In this document: positions 28,436-39,500 of the stretch, piece by piece
Layout of the letters: the number at the start of each line of letters is the position of its first letter
Numbering within the stretch: position 1 is the first letter of the stretch
Origin: Chrysophaeum taylorii
Lineage: Eukaryota; Sar; Pelagophyceae; Pelagomonadales; Pelagomonadaceae
Assembly: GCA_029834535.1 (NCBI GenBank)
Contig: JAQMWT010000466.1
Location: 1-64,000 of the forward strand
Reading direction: 5' to 3'
DNA length: 64,000 nt
Notes under the pieces: generated by a model
What the model saw: the letters and a program-made list of their open reading frames with translations, nothing else
What the model was told of the DNA's origin: nothing
Databases searched by the model: none
Program-made: the position numbers and the translations under genes

Positions 28436-30482
28436 TCACATACGAAGCATCAAGAGTATAGAAGGAGTGTCTTGAGGCTTGGACTTGGTGGAGCTGAGTG
28501 TAGACTTGATGCTTTTGACCAGAACGTTGCGAAACACAGGTACGACAGACAGTGTGTTAGGGTTATCTGATGTCGTGGACATCGTTACTGGTGCGAGAGT
28601 GTTGGTATCGTCGTCGTCAGCTTCTGCTGTAAGGTGGTGAACACCAATAGCTGAATGGCGTGGGACCATGCGGAATGTGAGTGCAAGTAAAGCATTCAGT
28701 ATGGATGGCACCAGCGAGTCGAGTTGTAGGGTGTCCAGTTGGTTTTCGAAGAAGTTGGACTCAGCGAACGGATCCGAGAAGATAGAAGAGTCTTCCGATT
28801 CACATGAGAGCGGAATGCTCTGAGTGCATGAGAGGAACTTGTGACGCTGATGAAGGAGGTGATCGTCTGGGGAGGAGTGGTTGGCGGCATATTGGTCATG
28901 AGCGGTAAGAGTTAAGCGAGACAGCAGCTCTGTGATCATGTACAGTGTTATAAGTAACACGTGGGCCTTGGCTGTAGGAGGAAAGAGCCGGCGCTCCAGG
29001 TAGGTGATTGAAGCAATGGTAGCCTGTAGATCTGTGCGTAGAGATAGATTCTCAGCACTGAGAACGTTGACCTTGCGAATGTGTATTCGAAGAGTTTCCT
29101 GGAGTTGTTCGACTTGTTGACGCAAGGCATCGAAATCATCAAGCGAAGCAGAAGGCGTAGGATGTGACGATGGCGAAGACATCTCCAGAGTAGGGTCTGA
29201 TGTGGAGAGTGAGTAGTTTAACGACGTTTCGGTCAACACATGCTGTGTAAGTGAGGGGTATTTCGCGTTTAAAAAGCGCAGAAAGTCTTGATGTTCTGCC
29301 TGAGTATAAGTGGGGCCGAACATTACATCCAGGAGTGACGGCGGTTTTGTATCATCTGAAGATGATGATACGTAGTCGTCAAGATGTTGTACCCACGATT
29401 GAGCAACAGTAGTAACCACGATTGAGCAACAGTAGTAACCACATGTTGGAATTTGGATGGCTTGAACATAGCCTGAGCTTTGCGACTCTGTGTTCGAACA
29501 AGAGTTACAAGGAAATTAAGATGCTCAAGGTGCATCTGCGTTATAAGCCGAAGATCCAGTGCGAATGGCAATTGTGTGGTGGGATCTGTTGTGGCTGGGG
29601 CGGATACGGATAAGACCAAGTTAACAAGTGACGGGTGTTGAGCTAGAATACTTGTCAAAGAGTGTATAACTCCCTTGGCAAATGATAGTTGCGTATGAGG
29701 GTAACGCGTATATGACCAGCTGAGCGCGCATCACAAGGGAATTGGAAAGAAGTATCATTGCGAGCACATACGGTAGGTTGCGTAGGCACCTGATCAGTAT
29801 TTTGACACGCGAAGCACAAACCCATAGTAATAGCCGAGATGGGGATGTGACCATTCTTCTTATGGTCGTCCGTGTTGAGGTGACTCAACACTTTGGTAGG
29901 GAGTTCACGAGGCGTTTGCGCCTTGGAACTGTACGTGGTCAAGTCGAGGAAAGTCGGTTGTCCAAGATCATTGAGGCATTGCGTACAAAAGGACGACAAA
30001 ATGAAACGCTCGCGTTTGGGACCTCTGTAGCAGCCAATAGAAGCAATAGCAGGTGCAGCTTCCCAAGGTATAGTAATGGGTAAGCGCATGGATATGAATG
30101 TGGTCAGTTCCACAAACAATGAAAAGTCAGTAGACTCATAAATAGAGTTCAGGGCAGTGATGAGTTCCACTCGCATAAAAGAAGAGAGAAATGGGGTGAC
30201 AGGGACACGGAAGTTCTCAAGGAGAGAGATTCCCCGTTCGAACAGAGCATAATCAACGCTGAGGCCGTCCTGGAGTGTTAGCGATTGAGGTAAGGTATGT
30301 TCGGCTGGTGTCGGTGCAACAGCAGCAGCCTGTGAGGTAGCAGTAACAGCGGTCATGGGTTGTCGCTTTTGCGACAACCTGGGAGAAGGTTCGTCCGTGG
30401 AGAGCGAGCGTGGGACTGTCCTTCGAACGACTGGGGAGATGCCGCGGCCACGGGAGTGCCAAGAAAAAGACATGAGCGACAC
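28436..30482 (-). other. Extra coding region between RNase H and the 3' LTR of the copia-type element
   Basis: Open pieces at 30482-29655 and 29419-28436 lie downstream of RNase H. The second has a heptad-rich stretch (LRQQVEQLQETLRIHIRKVN) and one copy of the repeated junction motif. No signal peptide, membrane segment or known domain is apparent. Standard copia elements end soon after RNase H, so this is extra coding capacity of unknown role, now fossil. Confidence 0.6.
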
Positions 30483-30850
30483 TCACACGCGTACAAAAAA
30501 GATTTGTGGCAAAAGAAGGTAGGGCCAGGGCTAGTTTAACGACGTTGCGGTCACTAGGGTTAGGCATCTTCAATCCTGTAAAGGCTTGTCGTCAGAAGCA
30601 TGATGCATGCCGAGTAGGGAACGAAAAGTGGAGAACTCAGCAGCAAGTGGCTTTGTAAAACCATCAGCCACGTTTAGCTTGCCGGGAACATGATGGACTC
30701 CAATTTTCTGTAGCGAGATGTACTCACGGATCTTAAACCATCTGGTCGACAGTGCCTTGGAGCGAGAGGGTCCATCTGGGTTATTAGAGCTGTGAACAGC
30801 AGCAGCATTGTCAGTCAAGAGAGGGAGGCTTCTGATGAAGCGCATATCTT

Positions 30851-33800
30851 GCGATCGTTAACCTTATGGTTGCGATGGAGGACGGCGCCTAATACGCTTG
30901 CTCCCTGCGGCGGCCCCGGCCGTCCCGGAGTGAGACGGTGCCTGCCCGCCTCCCGGGCTGGCCGGTTAGCACCCGGAAAGTCTGCGTTGGGATGGGGTTC
31001 GCTCGGTTGGGTAGAAAGCGACGGACGGGTCGATTATTCGTGGACCAAAACGTTCGCGGTCTGCGACGCGACGAGAAGAAGGAAGAGTTGTTCGCATCTT
31101 TACGGCGGCGGGACATCTTCGCGGCCACGTTTCAGGAGATGTGGCTCACCGGCAACGAGTCGCTCGAGCGACACGGCTACGTCGCTGTTTGTTCCGGTTT
31201 GGCAGCCTCCGAGCAGTCTTCCCGCGGCAGCCAGGGTGTGGCCGTGGTGCTGTCCCCTGCGGCGCAACAGGCGTGGCACGCGAGCGGCAGCACCGTTATC
31301 CGCGCATCTGCGCGAGTTATTGCGCTGCGACTCGATGTCCAGGACGATGACGATCGAGACCTCGGCCTCTTTGTCATGAGCGCTTACGCTCCAGTCGGAA
31401 CCGCGCCTGACGAGAAATGGGACGCGTTCTTCGACGACATTGACCTTGCGCTTCAAGCGCGACGGCCGGACGACATCCTCGTCCTGGGGATGGACGGGAA
31501 CGCGGCTCTCGGCGTGCGCTCCAAGTACGTCGTCGACGGCCCCTGTGGGCCCTACGGGGCGCCTTACGTCAACAACGCTGGCCGCCGTCTCCACACGTTC
31601 CTCGCAACACGGCGTCTGGCGTCGGTCGGCACGTTCTTCCGCAAGCGCGCCTACGCGTCGTGGCTGCACCCGCGCTCCTGGAAAACGTACCAGCTCGATC
31701 ACATGATCTCACGGCGGCGCGACGTGCACCGGTTCGCTGATGTGGGTTTGACCAGCAGCCTCGTGGACTCGGACCACCGCGCTCTCAAGTGCATCCTGCG
31801 CGTCAAAGTCCGCCTCGCACGGCCTCCTGGCACACGGCCCTCTTTGGCGCGCCTTGACTACGCTCCCCTGCGCTCAGAAAGCACGCGCTTCGGATTCCGG
31901 CGCCGGTGGTGCTCGAGAGTGCTCGACATCTTCGGCTTGGGCCGTGGGTCACATGACAACGCGACCGACGACGCACCGACCGACGCCACGGACGAGATAC
32001 CCGACGCCGACCAGGCCGACGCCGACCAGGGCTCGCCGTCCTCGCCGTACTCCCGCCTTGCGCGGGCGGCGGCCTCGGCCTCTGACGCCTTACTGCCGAA
32101 GACCCGACGCCTCCGACCCGGATGGTTTGAGGACGCGGCGGAAGAACTCCAGCCTCTGATCGAGCGACGCAACTCCCTCCACGCGTTTGTGCTCTCGCTC
32201 GGTGCCCGGCGCCGTCTTCGCTCGGCGTCCACGATCCTCGACGACCTTCGGGCGATCAAGTCGCGGCTCGCGAAGGCCGTAGCACGGGCGAAAGAGCGAT
32301 GGATTACTCGTCTGTGTGCCGGACTCAACGCGGGAAGCGAGTCGCTCGGCGGCACCTCGAAATACTGGAATACGGTCGAACGGCTCCGACGCGGTCTCAC
32401 GAAGACCACATTGGCTAGGCAGGTGCAGATGACGAAGGCCGACGGTAGCAGGTGCTCGTCGCCACAGGAGAACGCCGACGTGTTCAAGGCGCACTTCAAG
32501 CAGCTCTACAGTCGACAAGCTCGCTACGACCCCACCGTGATCAACGACGTTGACCAGTTGCCGATCCGTCCGGAACTCGGGGAACCACCGACGCAGGAGG
32601 CGATAAAACGGGCCGTTGGTCAGCTGAACTGCACCGCGCCCGGCGAATCGGGCCTGCGCGCGGAGGTCTGGAAGGCGCTCGCCACCGACGCTCGCACGCT
32701 CCCGCTGTTGGAGCGTGTAGTCCTCGAGTTCTGGGAGTCTGAAGTCCAGCCGGCCGAGTGGGACGTAGGCCTCCTCGGGATTCTCCCCAAGAAGGGGGAC
32801 CTCTCCCTGCCGGGCAACTACCGCGGGATCATGATGCTCGAGGTCGCGCAGAAGATCGTTTCGAACATCGTCCGTGCGCGACTCAACGTCATCTGCGAGG
32901 CCCTCGATCACGAGTCTCAATGTGGCTTTCGACCCGAGCGCGGTACGTCCGACGCCACCTTCTCGCTCAAGCTAGCGCTGAAGAAGCGGCGTGAGCACGG
33001 TCAGGACTCGTGGGTACTGTTCATCGATTTCGTTAAGGCGTTCGACCGCGTCCCGCGAGAGCTTCTCTGGGAGGTGCTCCTGAAGTTCGGCGTCCCGCCG
33101 AAGCTCGTCGCAGTCATCAAGGGCCTCCACCGAATCCAGGTCCACTTCTCGGTCAGCGGTGTCGTCGCCTCGGTTGACTCGATCATCGGCGTCAAGCAGG
33201 GCGACGTCCTGGGCCCCGTCCTGTTCGTGCTGTTCATGGCGGCACTGACGACGTCGTTTCGACGACGCCATGGCCGCACCCCATGTGTCTACCGTACGCG
33301 GAAAGACTTTCAGATGACGAACCGGAGTTGGTCCGCTCGCGGCGACGAGTTTCCCTTCGATGAATCGGCGTACGCCGACGACGTTGCCTTTCTCTTCTGG
33401 GACCGCCACATCGCCGCCAGCGAGACACCGCGCCTCATCGAACACTGCGACGCCTGGGGCATGGAGGTGCATTGCGGCAACCGACACACGAAAGCGGCGT
33501 CCAAAACGGAGATGCTGTTCGTCGCTCGCCCGGCACACCTGTACGGCGACCAAAGTCGTTCGACGACACGAACCTCTCGGACATCGAGCTCGGGCGCGGC
33601 CGCTTCATACCGGTCGTCGACCAGTTTAAGTACCTCGGCTCGGTCCTCTCGCGCGACTGCCGCGACGACTCAGACGTCGACGCGCGGATCAAGAAGGCGT
33701 CTCAGGCCTTCGGTGCCTTGCGGGACTGCATCTTCGCCTCGAAGTCCGTCTCTGCTCGCGCCAAGCGCCTCGTCTATGTCTCGCTCGTCCTGGCCATCCT

Positions 33801-34319
33801 CCTTCACGGTGCGGAATCGTGGTGCCTCACCGAGGTCCTGTTCCGCCGGCTGCGGTGTTTCCACGCGCAGTGCGCCCGCGTCATGTGTCGTGTGACCCGG
33901 AAACACACCTGGTCCCACCACATCTCAACGGAGATCCTGCGGCGGCGCCTCGGCCTCGAGTCCATCGACGTCTACGTCACGCGCCGCCAGCTCCGCTGGG
34001 CCGGTCACGTCGCCCGCATGCCCTTCTCCCGACTCCCTCGCAAGATGCTCTCGTCTTGGGTCCGCTCCAAGCGCCCACCGGGGGCTCCGCAGATGACGTA
34101 CGGGAGGTCGCTCGCCAAGGCACTCCGGAAATGCGACATCCCCTTCAACTCGTGGCACGACCTCGCACAAGACCGCGCGCAGTGGCGGTCCGCCATCCAT
34201 GCACTTTCATCCCAAGCTTCTACCCCAACTGTGTGATTTTTTGCTCTGTGATCCTGGACCGGCTACTACCGGCCCAGCCTGGCTCCCATGCCCGGGAGAG
34301 GTCCGAAGTTAGTTAGTTA
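30851..34319 (+). mobile_element. Nearly intact APE-type LINE inserted in the copia RNase H
   Basis: The 3.47-kb element is flanked by a perfect 9-bp target duplication GCATATCTT (30842-30850 and 34320-34328). The coding region starts near 30938-30992: an apurinic-type endonuclease (LFVDQNVRGL, ATFQEMW, LGMDGNAALG, SDHRALK) to ~31850, a linker, the RT (NYRGIMMLEVAQK, FIDFVKAFDRVP, KQGDVLGPVLF, YADDVAF) at 32800-33400, and a C-terminal region with FKYLGSVLSRD, LHGAESW and RRQLRWAGHVARMP to 34236. One frameshift near 33553 separates RT from the C-terminal part; otherwise the frame is open. The 3' end is GAAGTTAGTTAGTTAG. This resembles RTE/Jockey-like LINEs; the clade is not settled. It is young compared with the copia host. 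Confidence 0.9.
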
Positions 34320-34568
34320 GCATATCTTCAGCAATTGGGTTGTCATTGTCATCGAAGTCAACAGGATTGGCGGTGTTCTCACCATTAACATTGTTGACGT
34401 AGAAGGTGGGGTTGACGACAAAGGAGAGTTCTAACAGCAGCTTGCGTAGCCAAACAGCTTCGTCAGCACAAATACTGAGGGTAATCAACTCAGCTTCGTG
34501 AGTTGAGCAGGAGACAATCGGTTGAAGCTTGCTTTTCCAACAGATAAGGCAGTTGAAAAGATAGAAGA

Positions 34569-35245
34569 CAAACCCGGTGGTCCTAACTACTAATCGACAG
34601 ATGTTTGTCTGTTTGTTTGTTTGTTTGTCTGTTTGTTTGTCTGTCTTTAAAATGTCGACTGTTTGTTTGTCTGTCTCTAAATGTCGACTGGTAAGAGGGG
34701 TGTGTGTGTGGGGAGCATGAAGGATGTGGGTGGGTTGTCCCTCGATTTAGGGTAAGGATCAAGTAGGCCCGCGAGCCAGGCATTGATCCTCCAAGCCGTC
34801 TACAGCGACCTCGCAGACTATTTCCACGACCCGCGGCGGCTCTTTCAGCGCGCCATTCTCACGCCCCGTCGAAACGATGTTGTCGATGCTGACAACGCGC
34901 GCATGACCGCGGCCTTTTTTTCCCGGAGACGAGGCGTCGGAGTTCTTTTCGGCCGACTAGGTTGGGTCGGAAGACGACGCCTCGCTCTTTACAGTCGAGT
35001 TTTCGACTCCCTGACAACCAACAGCATGCTGACTTTGATCGCGAGCTTAAAGTCTTCGCAACCTCGACCAGTCGTACGGCCACTGCAACGGCACCCGATA
35101 CATGATCGATCGTGTCGTGTCACCGAGGCTCCTCCAACCTGTATCCCTTGAGGCCCGCCTACGCCAAACGATAAACAAGAGCCACGGCCAGACGCCCCGC
35201 GAAGTCGGCGTCCTCTTGCCCAAGCCCGTCTTCTGCCACGTCCAG
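34569..35245 (+). mobile_element. Helitron-type (Pif1-like) helicase relic inside the copia RT-RNase H region
   Basis: About 0.68 kb matching, in inverted orientation, 46680-47335. From 34783 it reads VYSDLADYFHDPRRLFQRAILTPRRNDVVDADNA, the segment before the last helicase motifs of Helitron/Pif1 helicases, and it ends with a KSHGQTPREVGVLLPKPVFCHVQL stretch (motif VI region). The frame is broken by several indels. The 5' part (34569-34740) is a TGTC/TTTG-rich array plus AAATGTCGACTG and GGTAAGAGGGGTGTG units shared with 36370-36510. It interrupts the copia element between its RT active site and RNase H. Confidence 0.7.
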
Positions 35246-36149
35246 CTCTTACGAAGAGTGTCATCATTGGACACAATAACAATGTCGTCTACAGACAGAC
35301 TGCATACGACGAACTTAGCATGTGCGGATACTCGAGCATACAAGCAAGAGTCCGAATGCAGGCGCTTGTAGCCAAGGCTACGGAAGAAGCCGTCTATCTC
35401 TTTGTTCCAAAGAGATGGTGATTGCCGAAGTCCATAAAGTGACTTCAGCAGTTTCGGTAGGCGTCGGCCCTTGTACTTAGCGTCATCAGGGTCGATAAGC
35501 TTGATGCCGTCTGGTAACTGAACATAGACGCTGGCATCAATGTCAGACTGAACGAAGGCGTTCGGGACGTCTGCGTGGTAGACTGGCAATTGCTTGTATG
35601 CTGCAATCGCCAGTAACACCAGGATTGCGGTCATTGTGGCCATTGGGCTGAAGGTGCCAAAGAAATCAGCGCCAAGGGATACTAGGAAGCCACGTAGCAC
35701 GAGGAGGCGAGCCTTGTGCTTAACGTATTTGCCTGCAGAGTCCGTTTTAATCTTCAGCACCATCCTGCTGTCAATAGGACGTGAGACACCGTCGGGTAAT
35801 GAAAGCTTGAAGCAGCCAAAGCGGACAATGTCGTGGAGTTCCTTGGCGATGGCCTTGAGGTAGGCGTGCCTGTCTTCAGGCGACATACCGTGGAGGCACT
35901 TGAGCTTGTATTCATCGATGGAGACGTCTGCTTCTTGGACCTTGTATTCATCAGGACCAACCGTGGCTGGTGAACTATAGTTTAACGACGTTGCGGTCGA
36001 GGCAGTGTGCGCGACTTCGGGATAAGCGGAAGCAGTGTCAGTAGGAGGGCTAGAGGAAGCAGATTCCAGTTGAATATGGATAGTAGGGTCGGCATGTAAG
36101 ACGTGAGTGATATACTCTGTAGAGACCAGAAGGTATTCCTCCAAGTCAG

Positions 36150-36515
36150 ACAGAGGGCTCGCTGTGCCCTCACCGCCCTCACCCATGTCGCCGCCTCGGG
36201 GAACCCCACCCAGGCCGCCCGATCCCAGCAGGACGTCACCCTTCGTCGCACATACGTCCGGCGGCAGCATGCGTACGACCTACGGGCGGGGCCCGTCCTC
36301 TCTTCGCCTGCCCCACGCCTCGGCGATGACCCCGACAAGGTCCCGCGTGCTTATCTCCGCCCGTCAGGCACATCCCTCATACCCCACAAACCCACCCACA
36401 TCCTTCATGCTCCCCACACACACCCCCCTCTTAGCAGTCGACATTTAAAGACAGACAGAGATCCCCACACACACCCCCCTCTTAGCAGTCGACATTTAAA
36501 GACAGAGATGCAGAA
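36150..36515 (-). mobile_element. Piece of the same Helitron-like family in the copia integrase-RT linker
   Basis: On the minus strand the first 130 bp repeat a unit of AAATGTCGACTGCTAAGAGG plus a GTGTG run twice, followed by a stretch that matches 34690-34735. The rest is GC-rich with no match in the window. AGACAGAG occurs at both edges and may be a target duplication. The copia coding sequence resumes on both sides. Confidence 0.55.
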
Positions 36516-39500
36516 CTAGCGCCAAACTCGAAAGAATTATGATCGATAAAGCTGGTCGGCGCTAGATACGTAAATGCATACTGTAATGAAGAGATGCCAA
36601 AGGCAGCGGCGTGCTCAGTGAACGCAGCTAAAAGAGGCTGAGAAATGGAGCGCGTAGGTGAACCATCAGCAGTTAGAAAGGTTGCGGCTGGGATGCTGGA
36701 TGCGCACTTAGCGTGGGCGAAGTCACCATCGACGTGGGGGTAATGGGCAAGTAAGTCGGTGCGCAACGGGAGGAGAAGACGAGCTAACAACGCATGTCCC
36801 CCCTCTGAGCAGACAGCAGGCCAGAGGATACCACCATTGATATGTAGGGCGGAGAGGGCGGGGGACTTGAACGTAAGAAAGTGGTGGCGAAGATCCCAGC
36901 GGAAATCGGCGAGTTTGCCACCAGCGGCTTTGTAAGCACCAATAGTAGACGCTTGCGGCCGGGCTTGGATATTTTTCACGGAGGCAGCCTTGCGGTTGTT
37001 AGGTTGTTTGGAACTTGGTACAAGAACCAGGTCATCTTGTGCAAAAAGGTCTTTGTAAGAGGGAAGCAAGGGCGGCGGTGGCATAGAGCCAGAATCGTCG
37101 ACAGGGGCGTCGGAAGGAGGAGGAGAAGCAGGAGCAGGGGACGAAGAAGGAGCAGGGGACGAAGAAGGAGCTGAGGGAGGTGGAGAGTGCCCCCTCTGAG
37201 GATGAGGTGTCCGTGTCCCCCTCTGAATGTAATGGTCTTGGATAGCACCGTGGGGTGTGAGCGAGAAAGGCGCGGGAGGAGCGTGAGGCGGAGGAGCAAG
37301 TTCAGGATCGGGAGTAGGATGCTGGAGCATGTAAAGGAATTGCAGCTTGGACGAAACACGGGTTTGTCCGTTTTCAGGGTTGAGGACGACGTCGGCAATA
37401 TGGTCAGCACGTGGGGAGACGAGCGGGTTTAGCGCGTTGGCGCAACATAGATATAAGTATTTGCGGCGGCACGGTTCCCATTTGTGGTGCTCGTGGGGTT
37501 CCAATAGAAGGTAGCATTCAGCGCCGAAGATCTTGAGCATGTCATGCTGGGGAGTGCTCAGTTGATTGTGGAGTAGCTTTTGCGGACTCAGGATAGCATG
37601 GTGAATGCGCTCGAGCGTGGCGTTCGGGAGAAGGTTGTAACTTTGGATGGGAAGCCGATGGCAGACTCAACTTCAAAGTTAAAGTGGTGCATGTACGGCG
37701 GGAAAGCGATGAGCTGAATGCCCTTATCGACGCGGTACGGGGAGGTAATGTGCTGGCTAAAATAGGGCTTGAAGGCATCGGAGTAGAGGGTGCGCAGGTG
37801 CACGTTGAGTTGTGTACGACAAAAGTCATACACAAAGTCCAGAGCTTGAGTGAACTCCGTGGCGTTGGTGGTGCGTGTAAAGTACACCAAGAGAAACTTC
37901 GAGATAAGTTCCTTGAACACAATGATATGGGTGAAGCCTCCCCATTCTGACGGAATTGTCACATAGCCGCCGTCGCACGCCCAGACTTCGCCGGCTTTGT
38001 GAGTTTGCTCAAAAGAGGGCTTGGTCGGATTGAAGTGCTTGTGCGGGTGGCGCTTGTTGTGCGCGATGCAGTCGGTGCATAAGTCGCGATACGGTAGATC
38101 TGAGGCAGAGAAGCCAGGGCGAGCCAGTACGTTGGGGGGCTTGGCTGCAACGTTGTCGGGGCAGTGGTGCACCCGGTGGAAGCGATTGGCACGTTCTTTG
38201 GCGTTGAGGTATTCAGCAGATCCGTGTGCGAGGGATTTGCGAGGAATGGGATGAGCGGGGATATGACGTTTGCGCCGAACATCGAACTTGAGTTCGGTGT
38301 CCAAGGCAGGAGGAGGCGGTGCGTCGTCATCCTGGTGCGCAGCAGGGTCACTTGGAGGTGCGTCCTCATCATCACAAGTAGCTAGAGTATCTTCGTAGGA
38401 CGAAGACATATAGTTTAACGACATTTCGGTCAAGCAGTTGCTGGAGATAGAAGTCATGAAGGCTTGTGCCAAAGACAAGGTATCTGTGCTGCACGTGGTG
38501 GAGGCCGGATCAAAGGTCATGAAGGTGGATACATAGGATTTCTTCATCACGGCAGCAGTATGTTGGAAGGTAGGGTCCAACATAAGGGATTTAATATCGG
38601 CAACGAGGAGCGAGAGGTGCTTGTACAGTGTGCTGTACGTACCGGCAGGCAGAGCATTGCTGAGCATGTCGCAGCAAAGGTCGTGGCGAAGAGACAAGAG
38701 GAAAGATTCCTGTTGTTTGGTGTGGTTGTTAGCACGAATCAACTCCGGTCGAGTGGGATAGCGTAGTTTCCCGTTGCGAGGGTCGAGTAAGATAATGTTT
38801 GCATACCCTCAGACGGTGGGCAATGGAGCAAGCATGGAGTGGATTTTAGAGCCGAGTTTGCGGTCACTTCCACGAAGATACCCTATATAGCGACTATGGG
38901 ATAAGTGGTGATCTTCCAGAGCAAAATGAGAATCCTTGTTGTCGAAAGAATTGTCGGTGGCCTTGTAGGTAAGGCAGCCAGGCATCACAAGGGAGCATCT
39001 GGACAAGAGCTTTTGTATGGCGGTGCCATAGGTGGCAGCGGAGCCAACTTGAGGAAGGGCTTGGATTATCCACAAGTAACCCATAAACGGCTCCAAATAT
39101 ATAGATCTGTCTCTGTCGCGGGGGACGTTGGAGGCAGTAAACGTATACGTGCTTCCAAACGCGTCAATGGAAGCATGATATTTGGTGGCGGCGTTTTCTA
39201 TGGTGAGGTTGCCGTCAGAGTGGTGGCCGCCGGTTAGGAAGTAGGTGTTGTGTGATGTTGATGAGGTTGTAAGTAGTAACCTATGTGACGGTTGGTCAGT
39301 TTCGAAAACGGTTATGTAATAGGACACAGGAGTGGGTGAGTTAGTGTGCAATCTGGCAAACACGTTATAGATGATGGTAAAGGCCTTGACACGCAATGGA
39401 TTAGTTGCATGTGGCAGTGGTTCCAAGGAGGAGCGTTTGAAACACAGCTGATGGTAAGTACACTCGGATTGAACAGAGTGCGTGCGTTGCTCGTGAGCCT

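Noticed and set aside
28436-30482. Envelope-like gene in the copia-type element
   Set aside because: The position would fit, but there is no signal peptide, membrane segment or known domain; it is reported only as extra coding sequence.
31858-33553. Minus-strand frames inside the LINE
   Set aside because: Shadows of the endonuclease-RT coding strand.
34590-34660. Telomere-like or (TTAG)n/(TTTG)n repeats as chromosome-end sequence
   Set aside because: The short arrays belong to transposon edges and LINE tails, not long uniform telomeric arrays.
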